From: Bacillota bacterium
GTDB lineage: Bacteria > Bacillota > Clostridia > Oscillospirales > Acutalibacteraceae
Length of the DNA stretch: 50,185 nt
Reading direction: 5' to 3'
Assembly: GCA_023418995.1 (NCBI GenBank)
Contig: JAEZYP010000011.1
Coordinates: 1 to 50,185, forward strand
Shown here: in pieces, positions 43,460 to 50,185 of the stretch
How the letters are laid out: each line of letters starts with the position of its first letter
Position numbering within the stretch: position 1 is the stretch's first letter
Translations under genes and position numbers: made by a program
The notes under the pieces: generated by a model
Database searches by the model: none
Told to the model about the DNA's origin: nothing
The model's input: the letters and a program-made list of their open reading frames with translations, nothing else

Positions 43460-44324
43460 TTCATTTCCGTCGAGACGTTTTCTCCTTTTGGTACGACATG
43501 ATTTCTACGCGGGAACGGTGCTTGCCTGGAAGAAATATTTCCCTGTGATTCTTCTTTTTGCCGCAATGTGCGCTTATTTTCTGCAATCGGTTTCCTCTGC
43601 GGAAATAAATGACCAGATTCATTCCCGCCCCGATTTTGCGGATTATTTGATTGACGTGTTCAGAGGCATGAGAATTTATCATCCCGGCGGCGAAAGCGTG
43701 GAGTTTCAAGCGCCGGCGGCATGGCTGATGCTGCACTCCTATCTTGCTTATCTGGTAAGTGATTATCCCTTTCGCGATCTCTGCGGCTTCGGGCAGCAGG
43801 TTTTGCTTCGGTCAAAGCTTCGCGGTCAATGGTGGTACTGCAAATGCGTCTGGGTCAGCGGCAGCGTGGTCCTGTGTTATCTTCTGGGCTATCTCACGCT
43901 TCTCCTCTTTTCCTTGTGTACCGGGGGAATCTCTCTTGTTCCCCATAGAGCTATCAATCTGTCTGTGTCGCAGGTGGATTCGTCAAAGCTGACGCCCGGA
44001 TGCATTCTCGCGGTTGGGATTCTTCTGCCGGTACTGACCTCCATCGCGCTTTCGCTTTTTCAGACCTTCCTTTCATTTTACAGTAATCCTGTATTCGGAT
44101 ATTCGGTTATCATCGGAATATTGGTTGTTTCCGCGTTTCAATGCTCCCCGCTGCTGCCCGGAAATTATTTAATGCTGCTGAGAAGTGTCTGCGTTACGCC
44201 GCAGGGGGTAACCGTGGAGGATGGTATTCTGGCGGACCTTTGTTTTATTGTTTTTTCTGTTCTGGCGGGTGCCGGACGCTTTTCCAGATACGACATTCTG
44301 AAAAAACAGAATGCCTTTCATTGA
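43452..44324 (+). CDS. ABC permease 3 of second cassette
   Basis: 290-residue protein with about six TM segments. Same length and similar coupling loop (QVLLRSKLRGQWWYCK) as the permease at 35297, indicating common origin. ATG overlaps the previous stop. Three permeases for one ATPase is more than the usual LanE/LanG pair. Confidence 0.78.
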   Translation: MGDSFPSRRFLLLVRHDFYAGTVLAWKKYFPVILLFAAMCAYFLQSVSSAEINDQIHSRPDFADYLIDVFRGMRIYHPGGESVEFQAPAAWLMLHSYLAYLVSDYPFRDLCGFGQQVLLRSKLRGQWWYCKCVWVSGSVVLCYLLGYLTLLLFSLCTGGISLVPHRAINLSVSQVDSSKLTPGCILAVGILLPVLTSIALSLFQTFLSFYSNPVFGYSVIIGILVVSAFQCSPLLPGNYLMLLRSVCVTPQGVTVEDGILADLCFIVFSVLAGAGRFSRYDILKKQNAFH

Positions 44325-44332
44325 GGTGGATT

Positions 44333-44986
44333 ATGTATATTAATATTAAAAATTTAACGAAGATAATCTCGGGTACAACGATATTGGATCATATCAGCTT
44401 ACATATGGAGCAAGGGAAAATCTATGGTCTAAAGGGAAAGAACGGCTCCGGAAAAACCATGCTTATGCGGGCAATCTGCGGGCTTATTCTACCCACAGAA
44501 GGCGAAATTGAGATTGACGGAGAAATTCTGGGAAGGGATATCTCCTTTCCCAGAAGCGTCGGGGCGCTCATTGAGAACCCGGGATTCATTGCCGGATATA
44601 CAGGGTTGAAGAATTTAAACCTCCTGGCTCGCATACAAGACAGAATCAAGGAGGATACCGTTCGGGAAACGCTTTCTATGGTCGGGCTTGACCCGGAGGA
44701 TAAGAAAAAATACAAAAAATATTCCCTGGGAATGAAGCAGAAGCTTGGAATTGCGGCGGCCATTATGGAAAATCCAGAGCTGATTATCCTCGACGAGCCG
44801 ATGAATGCCCTGGATGAGGAAAGTGTCAGCAGAATTAGAGCAATTCTTTTGAAACGGCGGGAGGAAGGCGCTTTGATTCTCGTAGCCTGTCACGATAAAG
44901 AGGAGCTTGAGTCGCTATCCGATGAAATTTTTGCGATTGAAAACGGAAAAATTGTCAGCCGTACCGCGGCAAGCCAATCGACATAA
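44333..44986 (+). CDS. ABC ATPase of second cassette
   Basis: 217-residue ABC ATPase: Walker A GKNGSGKTMLMR near residue 37, PGFIAGYTGLKNLNLLARIQ, signature YSLGMKQKLGIAAAI near 135, Walker B LIILDEPMNALDEE near 153, H-loop VACHDKEEL near 188. Start ATG 44333 has GAGGTGG upstream; a longer frame extends back into the permease gene. Paralogue of the ATPase at 36180. Confidence 0.92.
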   Translation: MYINIKNLTKIISGTTILDHISLHMEQGKIYGLKGKNGSGKTMLMRAICGLILPTEGEIEIDGEILGRDISFPRSVGALIENPGFIAGYTGLKNLNLLARIQDRIKEDTVRETLSMVGLDPEDKKKYKKYSLGMKQKLGIAAAIMENPELIILDEPMNALDEESVSRIRAILLKRREEGALILVACHDKEELESLSDEIFAIENGKIVSRTAASQST

Positions 44987-44998
44987 GGGGCGGCGAAT

Positions 44999-45559
44999 AT
45001 GAATAAAAGAAGAAAGAAAATTCTATGGCTGCTCGTTCTCTCGGTTCTTACCGCCGCTTATTTCCTTCGGTTTTTTTACATTAACCATCTGTACCCCGAA
45101 ACGGTCACCCGCGAATATCAGATGAATCAGTCGGTTCCGTATAACGGCGTAGAGATACAGGTTGTTTCCTGCCGTTTGTTAGAGGGCAGTGATTGGCGGC
45201 AGATAGAAACCGCCTATCATAAGGATATCGACGAAGGAGTGGAAACAAAATGCCTCGTGCCGGAAATCCAAATTAAAAACACCTCCAGCCAAGCCAAAGA
45301 AATCCGCGTCTCCTCCTTTTCGGCGCAGTCAGGCGCATGGAGAAACGGAATCAATTTGGAAACCCTTGCCGCTATGAATGCAGAGAAAGAAAACAGATCA
45401 TCAACCATAATGCCGGGTCAAACCGTCACAATGAAGCTGCCGTACGTGATGAGCTCCTCACAGTTCGGGCAGCAAAACTGGAGCACGGTGAGGCAGCGGG
45501 ATTTTCAATTGGTTCTGTCGCTGTATCCCGTAAAGCAGACCGTAAAATTACGATATTAA
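44999..45559 (+). CDS. DUF5028-like membrane-anchored protein
   Basis: 186-residue protein: one TM (about 7-25), then an extracytoplasmic beta-rich domain with YPETVTREYQMNQSVPYNGV, EIQIKNTSSQAKEIRVSS, and the ending FQLVLSLYPVKQTVKLRY. The pattern resembles DUF5028-type proteins that accompany peptide ABC transporters in Firmicutes; I recall this family name but cannot verify it. Like the 41148 product it is a single-TM Ig-like protein, so the cassette is bracketed by two such proteins. Confidence 0.7.
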   Translation: MNKRRKKILWLLVLSVLTAAYFLRFFYINHLYPETVTREYQMNQSVPYNGVEIQVVSCRLLEGSDWRQIETAYHKDIDEGVETKCLVPEIQIKNTSSQAKEIRVSSFSAQSGAWRNGINLETLAAMNAEKENRSSTIMPGQTVTMKLPYVMSSSQFGQQNWSTVRQRDFQLVLSLYPVKQTVKLRY

Positions 45560-45579
45560 AATCACATATTTAAATAACA

Positions 45580-45609
45580 TTGTAATTTTAGCCTGTTTTG
45601 AGATATAAT
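45580..45609 (+). promoter_or_regulatory. Promoter of the 45663-mnmA unit
   Basis: TTGTAA (45580-45585), 18 bp, TATAAT (45604-45609). Confidence 0.7.
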
Positions 45610-45662
45610 AATGACAAAGGAAAATCCTTAATTTATCACCGCGTCTGCGGCGGAGGTATGCT

Positions 45663-46160
45663 ATGAAATTTTTTGATACCGTTACGAGCAACGTTACTAA
45701 GGCAGTCGACTATGTCGTCGAAAAAAACCGCAAGGCCGCGCTGGTCAACCGGATTCGAATCGTCATTAAAAACGAGAGGGAAAATCAGGCGCGCGCTTAC
45801 GTTGCGCTTGGAAAATATTATTTTCAGAATATGCGGGATGCCCAAAACGAAGAGACTGAGCATTTCTGCAAGGCGGTGGAAGCTTCCGAGCTGCGCATGA
45901 AAAAGGCGTTCGATAAGCTTGATGAGATCACCGCGCCTGAGGGCTGTGACGAAACCTGCTCGGATTGCGGCGACGACTGCGATTACGGTTCCTTCTACGA
46001 CGAGGTAGAGGCGAAGGCGGAGCAGGACGCAATTGACGAAGGCTTGGATGAGGATGTTCCTCCGTCCTACCGTATTGTCGATATGGCTAATGAAACCGTT
46101 ATCAACGAAAATGAGGAAGAGGCAGCCAACGACGATAACGCGGCAAATCCGGAGATATGA
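45663..46160 (+). CDS. Acidic, Cys-containing hypothetical protein
   Basis: 165-residue soluble protein. The N-terminal half is helical and basic (TVTSNVTKAVDYVVEKNRKA, then QARAYVALGKYYFQN), the middle has CDETCSDCGDDCDYG with four Cys that could bind a metal, and the C-terminal third is strongly acidic. ATG with GCGGAGG upstream. The stop overlaps the ATG of mnmA, so the two are co-translated. Function unknown. Confidence 0.8.
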   Translation: MKFFDTVTSNVTKAVDYVVEKNRKAALVNRIRIVIKNERENQARAYVALGKYYFQNMRDAQNEETEHFCKAVEASELRMKKAFDKLDEITAPEGCDETCSDCGDDCDYGSFYDEVEAKAEQDAIDEGLDEDVPPSYRIVDMANETVINENEEEAANDDNAANPEI

Positions 46161-47233
46161 TGAAAAAAAAAGTAATGCTCGGGATGAGCGGAGGGGTGGA
46201 CAGTTCGGTCGCCGCCCTTTTGCTGCTCCGGGCAGGCTATGACGTAACAGGGGTCACCATGCGCCTGCGCCCCGATGAGTACATGCAGCAGTGCGCGGCG
46301 GGCGGCTGCTGTTCGCTGGATGATATCGACGATGCGCGCCGCGTGGCCTACAAGCTCGGCATCGACCATATGGTGCTTAATTTTCAGGAGGTCTTTGAAA
46401 AGGAAGTCATCGATTATTTTGCCGCACAATACGCGGCGGGTCTGACGCCGAATCCGTGTATCGCCTGCAACCGCTATGTGAAATTCGACGCCATGCTCCG
46501 GCGCGCCAAAGCGCTTGATTTTGACTATGTCGCGACCGGGCATTACGCGCTCATTGAACAGGCTGCTTCCGGCCGCTGGCTGTTGAAAAAAGCCCCGAAC
46601 AGCAAGGACCAGAGCTATGTGCTTTACTCATTTACGCAGGAACAGCTGAGCCGCACTCTGATGCCCCTTGGCAGCTACACCAAGCCGCAGGCAAGGGCAA
46701 TGGCAGAGGAAGCCGGACTTCCCGTAGCGCATAAACCGGACAGTCAGGAAATCTGTTTTGTGGAAAACAAGGATTACGCCGGATTTATCGAGCACTATAC
46801 CGGGAAGAAAGCGCCGACGGGCAATTTTTTGAATCAGAGCGGTGAGGTAATCGGACGGCACCGCGGGATTACACATTACACCATCGGTCAGCGCAAGGGC
46901 TTGGGTGCCGCGTTCGGCAGACCCATGTATGTAACAAAAATCGACACGGTACATAATGAAATTACGCTGGGCGAGGAAGGCAGCCAGTACGCGTCTTCCC
47001 TCATTGCCGCGGATTTAAATTTTATCCCGTTCGATACGCTGGAGAGCGAAATCAAGGCGGAGGTCAAGGTGCGCTATCAGGCGCAGCCCGCCCCGGCAAG
47101 GCTGATTCCTCTGGAGAACGGTAAAATCCGGGTGGAATTTGAAAAGCCGCAGCGCGCCGTAACTCCGGGACAGGCCGTCGTATTTTATGACGGTGACCTT
47201 GTGCTCGGCGGCGGAACCATTCAGGCGGAGTAA
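46157..47233 (+). CDS. mnmA: tRNA-specific 2-thiouridylase MnmA
   Basis: 358-residue enzyme that puts sulfur on uridine 34 of Lys, Glu and Gln tRNAs. PP-loop GMSGGVDSSVAALLL at about residues 8-22; catalytic cysteines in NPCIACNRYVKF (about 101) and SQEICFVENKDY (about 200). The remaining landmarks SKDQSYVLYSF, HYTIGQRKGLG and the C-terminal AVTPGQAVVFYDGDLVLGGG are present. Full length. Confidence 0.97.
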   Translation: MMKKKVMLGMSGGVDSSVAALLLLRAGYDVTGVTMRLRPDEYMQQCAAGGCCSLDDIDDARRVAYKLGIDHMVLNFQEVFEKEVIDYFAAQYAAGLTPNPCIACNRYVKFDAMLRRAKALDFDYVATGHYALIEQAASGRWLLKKAPNSKDQSYVLYSFTQEQLSRTLMPLGSYTKPQARAMAEEAGLPVAHKPDSQEICFVENKDYAGFIEHYTGKKAPTGNFLNQSGEVIGRHRGITHYTIGQRKGLGAAFGRPMYVTKIDTVHNEITLGEEGSQYASSLIAADLNFIPFDTLESEIKAEVKVRYQAQPAPARLIPLENGKIRVEFEKPQRAVTPGQAVVFYDGDLVLGGGTIQAE

Positions 47234-47269
47234 CCAAAAGAGATTGCCGGAATCGTGTGAAATAAATAG

Positions 47270-47316
47270 CGCGCCTTGAATCGGCTTTCAAGCCGCTCCA
47301 AGGCGCGTTGTTGTTT
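47270..47316. terminator. Terminator between mnmA and the MerR gene
   Basis: CGCGCCTTG...CAAGGCGCG with an inner GGCTT/AGCC stem, followed by TTGTTGTTT. Likely serves both converging genes. Confidence 0.7.
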
Positions 47317-47342
47317 GCGGCGAAGCTTTTTACCGATTCGCC

Positions 47343-48140
47343 TTATTCGGATTTCATTACGGGGAACAGAATGCCGGTTTCAAACTCTTCGGGACTCTCA
47401 CAGGAATTTTCATCCTTCAGATACCGCTCGATTGCCGGTCCGTTTGTTTTATACTCCGGGTGCTGCGCCATCCAGGCGCAAATCGCGTCGTAGGCATATT
47501 TCACCGCCTCATAAGGTCCGATGTGTGTTGTTGCCACGCACAGCTGCGCGGGTACCTCCTTCACGTCCCCGTGCTCTCCGGAGACCTGAACCTGCGCCTC
47601 GACATCCATATTCTCATAGTTGAACTCTTCTCCGTGGTAAAGCAGCTGTGTCGCGCCGGAACGCTTCAATCCGCGGAGCTTCATCTCACGCAGCAGCTCC
47701 TGAAACAGCTCGTGGGTTTCCGCTACGTTTATTTTTTTCCGGATACCGAACACGCGCTGCGGCGGGGTATTCATCAGAATCACATGATATTTTTCCTGAA
47801 CCAAGTTGTAACCCTCCATTTTCATAATGTCGTCTTCCATTTTCCGGAGAGTTTTGCGAAGCTCATTCAGCTCGCCGTACGCGTTCAATCGTTTGGCATG
47901 GATACGCTGCGCCAGTTCTTCCCGGGAAAGTGTGAGCAGCTCCGTTATTTCAGAGAGCGGAAAGCCATAGCCTTTCAGGGTTTCAATCTGCATTACGGCA
48001 GGCAGCTGCGCGGAATCGTAATACCGGTATCCGTTTTCCGCACCGGTATGAGCGGGCCTCAGCAGCCCGATCGCGTCGTAATACCGAAGCATACGGGAGG
48101 AAACATGGCATAATCGCGAAAACTCACCGATGGTAAGCAT
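47343..48140 (-). CDS. MerR-family regulator with GyrI-like ligand domain
   Basis: 265-residue transcription factor. N-terminal MerR winged helix (MLTIGEFSRLCHVSSRMLRY, YDAIGLLRPAHTGAENGYRY), a coiled-coil linker (about 75-115), and a C-terminal GyrI-like/BmrR-type effector-binding domain (about 120-265, with VATTHIGPYEAVKYAYDAIC). Such proteins sense hydrophobic or cationic compounds and twist the promoter DNA to activate it. The promoter is of the MerR kind (see 48181) and suggests autoregulation; no efflux gene lies beside it. Confidence 0.92.
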   Translation of the reverse strand: MLTIGEFSRLCHVSSRMLRYYDAIGLLRPAHTGAENGYRYYDSAQLPAVMQIETLKGYGFPLSEITELLTLSREELAQRIHAKRLNAYGELNELRKTLRKMEDDIMKMEGYNLVQEKYHVILMNTPPQRVFGIRKKINVAETHELFQELLREMKLRGLKRSGATQLLYHGEEFNYENMDVEAQVQVSGEHGDVKEVPAQLCVATTHIGPYEAVKYAYDAICAWMAQHPEYKTNGPAIERYLKDENSCESPEEFETGILFPVMKSE

Positions 48141-48180
48141 AAAAATCTCCTTTGGAATTGGTTTGAACTAGTTCTCTTTT

Positions 48181-48211
48181 ATCATATACCTTTTCACCGT
48201 GTTAAGGTCAA
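48181..48211 (-). promoter_or_regulatory. MerR-type operator/promoter with 19-bp spacer
   Basis: Minus strand TTGACC (48206-48211), 19-bp spacer, TATGAT (48181-48186). The spacer carries the dyad CCTTAAC-ACG-GTGAAAAGG. An over-long 19-bp spacer with a central dyad is the MerR signature. Confidence 0.85.
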
Positions 48212-48265
48212 GGTCTTTTTAAAATAATTTTTAGATGGCGCGTAAGAATATTCACAAGCGGGTAC

Positions 48266-48306
48266 AAAAAGAGGAGACAGGCTGTTTGCCTGTCTCCTCT
48301 TTTATT
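48266..48306 (-). terminator. Terminator of the sigma-like gene pair
   Basis: AGAGGAGACAGG / CCTGTCTCCTCT with loop CTGTTTG; poly-T on the minus strand (AAAAA on plus). It overlaps the 3' end of the 48302 gene. Confidence 0.85.
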
Positions 48307-48598
48307 GCAGTCTGGTAAAGGAATAGCTCATCACCGTACCGAGCCGGCTGCGCGCCTTTTTCAGATGCCTGGAAGCGGTTCCGGCGGTGATCCCGAGGAT
48401 TTCCGCCACATCGTTTACGCTTTTGCCCTCCATATACCGCAGGCGGATACATTCTTTTTGCCGTTCTGTCAGCTCGCCGTCCATTGCCCGGCGCAAAGAC
48501 TGAAGCATCCTGCGATGCTCCCCTCCGTCATCCAGCTCCTGCCGAAGATTGAGCCTGTCCCCAAAAAGATCAAGGCTTAGGTTTGCGTTTCTTCTCAT
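48302..48598 (-). CDS. Sigma-70 region 4-like DNA-binding protein
   Basis: 98-residue protein whose C-terminal half is a sigma-70 region-4 helix-turn-helix: LTERQKECIRLRYMEGKSVN followed by DVAEILGITAGTASRHLKKA. No region 2, so it is not a full sigma factor; resembles small phage- or element-encoded sigma-like regulators. ATG overlaps the stop of the upstream small gene. A LexA-type box in front of the operon suggests DNA-damage control. Confidence 0.85.
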   Translation of the reverse strand: MRRNANLSLDLFGDRLNLRQELDDGGEHRRMLQSLRRAMDGELTERQKECIRLRYMEGKSVNDVAEILGITAGTASRHLKKARSRLGTVMSYSFTRLQ

Positions 48599-48798
48599 CG
48601 GCGCCCTCCGGTTTCCGTCAGGAATTTTCCCGTGTGCAGACAGTCCAGATACATCTCGTTCATTGCGGCAATCCGGCGGTTCAGCCTTTCTGCCTCCCGG
48701 TTTCGGGCTGTTTTTACCCGCTGGCGCAAGGGCGTAAGATGATCTTTAATGTTCTGTGCTTCTTTCAGGTATTGTGTGCCCCATTCGTTGTAATTCAT
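48595..48798 (-). CDS. Small helical protein upstream of sigma-like gene
   Basis: 67-residue, highly charged helical protein (MNYNEWGTQYLKEAQNIKDH, later REAERLNRRIAAMNEMYLDC). ATG 48798 has AAAGGAG 5 bases upstream; an ATG at 48813 would include the ribosome site. First gene of a two-gene operon with the sigma-like protein. Probably works with it, but no family function is known to me. Confidence 0.75.
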   Translation of the reverse strand: MNYNEWGTQYLKEAQNIKDHLTPLRQRVKTARNREAERLNRRIAAMNEMYLDCLHTGKFLTETGGRR

Positions 48799-48833
48799 AG
48801 TGCTCCTTTCCATTCGCGAAATTCCATACTTTA

Positions 48834-48862
48834 ATTCTAGTACAAATAGAAAGCACTGTCAA
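48834..48862 (-). promoter_or_regulatory. Promoter of the sigma-like operon
   Basis: Minus strand TTGACA (48857-48862), 17 bp, TAGAAT (48834-48839). Confidence 0.8.
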
Positions 48863-48874
48863 GAACAAATGTTC
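48863..48874. promoter_or_regulatory. LexA-type (GAAC-N4-GTTC) box
   Basis: GAACAAATGTTC, extended as AAGAAC-AAAT-GTTCTT. It matches the Firmicutes LexA/DinR core and touches the -35 of the sigma-like operon promoter. Confidence 0.6.
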
Positions 48875-48947
48875 TTATTTATATAAAAAACATTTTTATG
48901 ACTTACCCTTTCGTAATACCTGCGATTTTACAATTTATGGTTCTACC

Positions 48948-48976
48948 TTGTTAAACATCAGAAATCGTGTTAAACT
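48948..48976 (+). promoter_or_regulatory. Candidate promoter before the micro-peptide/isochorismatase unit
   Basis: TTGTTA (48948-48953), 17 bp, TAAACT (48971-48976). Otherwise the 48875-49106 stretch is AT-rich with nothing else I can name. Confidence 0.4.
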
Positions 48977-49106
48977 TATCATTAGTTATAAAACACCGAT
49001 GGTTAAATGGTAATAAATATACAAATTTTTGTACGATTGGCAAGGATAGCTTTGCGTGTTAAAAGCAAGGGTAGTCCGGTAATACGATTGAAAAAGAGGG
49101 TTGGTT

Positions 49107-49187
49107 ATGGAAGGCTTTAGTTCTTTGGCAATTATTTTGGGCCTGATCATTCTCTTGTTGACATTTAAAAGAATAAGAAAATACTAA
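49107..49187 (+). CDS. 26-residue membrane micro-peptide
   Basis: MEGFSSLAIILGLIILLLTF followed by KRIRKY: one TM helix with a basic tail, ATG with AGAGGG upstream, 19 bp before the isochorismatase gene and in the same direction. Size and make-up fit single-TM micro-proteins (or type I toxins), but no antisense partner is evident. Confidence 0.5.
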   Translation: MEGFSSLAIILGLIILLLTFKRIRKY

Positions 49188-49206
49188 AGGAACTGGGGGA
49201 AACAAA

Positions 49207-49743
49207 GTGAGTAAATCAGCGTTGTTAATTATCGATGTTCAGGAAGCCATGTATGCTTATCCGAACAAATACCCTTTTCAGGGAAATTTGGTTTTGGATA
49301 ACGTAAAGTCTCTTTTAGAAAGGGCGCGTGCCTCCGGCATACCGGTTGTGTTTGTTCAGCACACCGCCGAGAAGGAATTTGCGAAGGGCTCTCAGACATG
49401 GAAAATCTGTGAGGAGATCAGCCCGCTTGACGGCGAGACGGTTTTAGAGAAGCCGGCCTGGGACGCGTTTCACAATACAGCTTTGCAGGAAGTCTTACAG
49501 GAGAAGGGGATTTCAAGGTTGATTATCTCCGGTCTGCAAACGGAGCTCAGCATTGACTCTACTTGCCGCAGGGCATACAGCATGGGTTACGATACGGTTT
49601 TGGCGGAGGATGCCCACACCACTTTTGAAAGCAGAATTATGCCGGCGGGTCAGATTCTGGATCACCACAACGATTTGCTCAGCGGGCGTTTTGTCCGGCT
49701 GAAAACGACGCAGGAGCTTTTAGATGCCGAATTTGAGGTCTGA
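49207..49743 (+). CDS. Isochorismatase-fold cysteine-hydrolase family protein
   Basis: 178-residue protein: LLIIDVQEAMY (Asp10), VVFVQHTAEKEF, LEKPAWDAFHNT (Lys82), GLQTELSIDSTCRRA near residue 109, then SMGYDTVLAEDAHTTF. In catalytic members the position after TEx is Cys; here it is Ser115, with a Cys five residues later (Cys120). So it may be inactive, or use another nucleophile. GTG start with a GGGGGAAAC site. A MITE-like element begins at the base after the stop codon. Confidence 0.88.
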   Translation: MSKSALLIIDVQEAMYAYPNKYPFQGNLVLDNVKSLLERARASGIPVVFVQHTAEKEFAKGSQTWKICEEISPLDGETVLEKPAWDAFHNTALQEVLQEKGISRLIISGLQTELSIDSTCRRAYSMGYDTVLAEDAHTTFESRIMPAGQILDHHNDLLSGRFVRLKTTQELLDAEFEV

Positions 49744-49813
49744 TATAGTCGATTAACTTTAAAAACGGCTAAGTATTTGAGCGTATATTTGGTTTTGGAG
49801 TTTATTGACTATA
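49744..49813. mobile_element. MITE-like element, copy 2 (70 bp)
   Basis: Left end TATAGTCGATTAACT (49744-49758), identical to copy 1; right end AGTTTATTGACTATA (49799-49813), one base different from copy 1 right end. Interior unrelated to copy 1. It lies immediately after the isochorismatase TGA. Confidence 0.6.
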
Positions 49814-49831
49814 CATAAAAACAGCGCACAA

Positions 49832-49884
49832 AAAATGCACCTTGATTGAGCTTAAAAAAGCTGAATTAAGGTGCATTTTCTTTT
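49832..49884. terminator. Long bidirectional terminator hairpin
   Basis: AAAATGCACCTTGATTGAGC... paired with GCTGAATTAAGGTGCATTTT; T-rich on both sides. Confidence 0.7.
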
Positions 49885-49948
49885 GAACCGACCTGCTTTT
49901 GTGCGTTCTGTATCACCAATTCGTCTGTTGGTGCGGTACTATCCTGCC

Positions 49949-49993
49949 GATAATTCGCGCAGCCTCTAAATTGCGGAGCTGCGCGATATTATC
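49949..49993. repeat. 15-bp inverted repeat downstream of ncRNA copy 3
   Basis: GATAATTCGCGCAGC paired with GCTGCGCGATATTATC (one bulge). Function unknown; the rest of 49885-50026 shows no gene. Confidence 0.45.
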
Positions 49994-50026
49994 AAAGCCT
50001 GACCGCGATCACCTTTATCTCTTCTT

Positions 50027-50135
50027 ATTGCACCCCGAATAATAACGAATTAGCTTGCGCGGGCGGGTGTGTGGGGTTTCAACAGGGTGGTAATCCTGGT
50101 GAGCCGCCCGCGCCGCTCTATTCGGGGGCAGCAAT
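50027..50135. repeat. Long palindrome abutting ncRNA copy 3
   Basis: Inverted copy of the element at 27494: same ends (ATTGCTGCCCCCGAATAGAG on the minus strand, and ATTCGGGGTGCAATAAGAAG), different loop. Confidence 0.6.
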
Positions 50136-50185
50136 AAAAAACGCTATGTACGGAATTCTTTTTCCATACACAGCGCAGGGTTCCT
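50136..50185 (-). ncRNA. Structured ncRNA family, copy 3 (3' end only)
   Basis: On the minus strand, the last 50 nt including the terminator CGCTGTGTATGGAA / TTCCGTACATAGCG and TTTTTT, identical to copy 2. The body lies beyond the right edge of the window. Confidence 0.65.

Noticed and set aside
44141..44332. Upstream extension of the 44333 ATPase
   Set aside because: Overlaps permease 3; family length and ribosome site fit ATG 44333.
49021..49106. Possible c-di-GMP or other riboswitch before the micro-peptide
   Set aside because: Some GC blocks (GCAAGG, AGTCCGG) recall riboswitch pieces but the conserved core and stems are missing.

Overview
The window covers a chromosomal replication-origin region and about 45 kb of the arm to its right, from a Firmicute of the class Clostridia. 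The gene order rpmH-rnpA-yidD-yidC-jag (minus strand) diverging from dnaA-dnaN-S4 gene-recF-remB-gyrB-gyrA (plus strand) is the classic Firmicutes origin layout. The coding style (mid-GC core genes, TTG and GTG starts with strong AGGAGG sites) and several accessory families fit an Oscillospiraceae (old Ruminococcaceae) member. The family-level placement is inference. No tRNA, rRNA, CRISPR array or complete insertion sequence was seen.

1-2.4 kb: the leftward ribosomal/membrane-insertion operon. It is unusual because rpmH and rnpA are separated by about 440 bp that holds a MITE-like element with terminal inverted repeats, a second non-coding segment and a rho-independent terminator. 2.4-15.1 kb: origin, replication-initiation genes and both gyrase subunits. 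Two small zinc-ribbon membrane proteins sit before gyrB, three YcxB-like membrane proteins lie between gyrB and gyrA, and a lipoprotein follows gyrA. 15.2-18.2 kb: a two-TM protein, a NUDIX hydrolase, a putative antitoxin/GNAT-toxin pair and a SnoaL-like protein.

18.2-19.0, 26.7-27.7 and 49.8-50.2 kb hold the most striking feature. A structured non-coding RNA of about 225 nt occurs in three copies (the third is cut by the window edge). The two complete copies each have a sigma-A promoter with 17-bp spacing, a multistem body with compensatory base changes and an intrinsic terminator. Each copy is followed directly by a long imperfect palindrome. A second interspersed repeat family (R2), carrying an embedded TTGACA-17-GATACT element, clusters with the first two. 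Between these repeats lie a DUF1015 gene, a Gld-type ABC transporter operon and a fluoride-type CLC antiporter. asnB and a CpXC zinc protein follow on the minus strand.

30.4-45.6 kb is an accessory island, AT-rich in its first 10 kb. It holds an ECF sigma factor with its membrane anti-sigma, a secreted protein, two secreted micro-peptides (one frameshifted), a duplicated four-TM protein and a lipoprotein. It also carries three ABC transporters: two LanFEG-like ABC-2 systems and one FtsX/MacB-like system resembling lactococcin-972-group exporters. Copies of a GC-rich palindrome sit exactly at the module boundaries. I read it as a peptide (bacteriocin-like) secretion/self-protection or cell-envelope-stress island, partly decaying; the function is inference.

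45.6-49.8 kb returns to ordinary genes: an acidic Cys-rich hypothetical protein with mnmA, an autoregulated MerR regulator with a textbook 19-bp-spacer promoter, a small sigma-like pair behind a LexA-type box, and an isochorismatase-fold protein lacking its usual cysteine. A second MITE-like element lies right after its stop codon.
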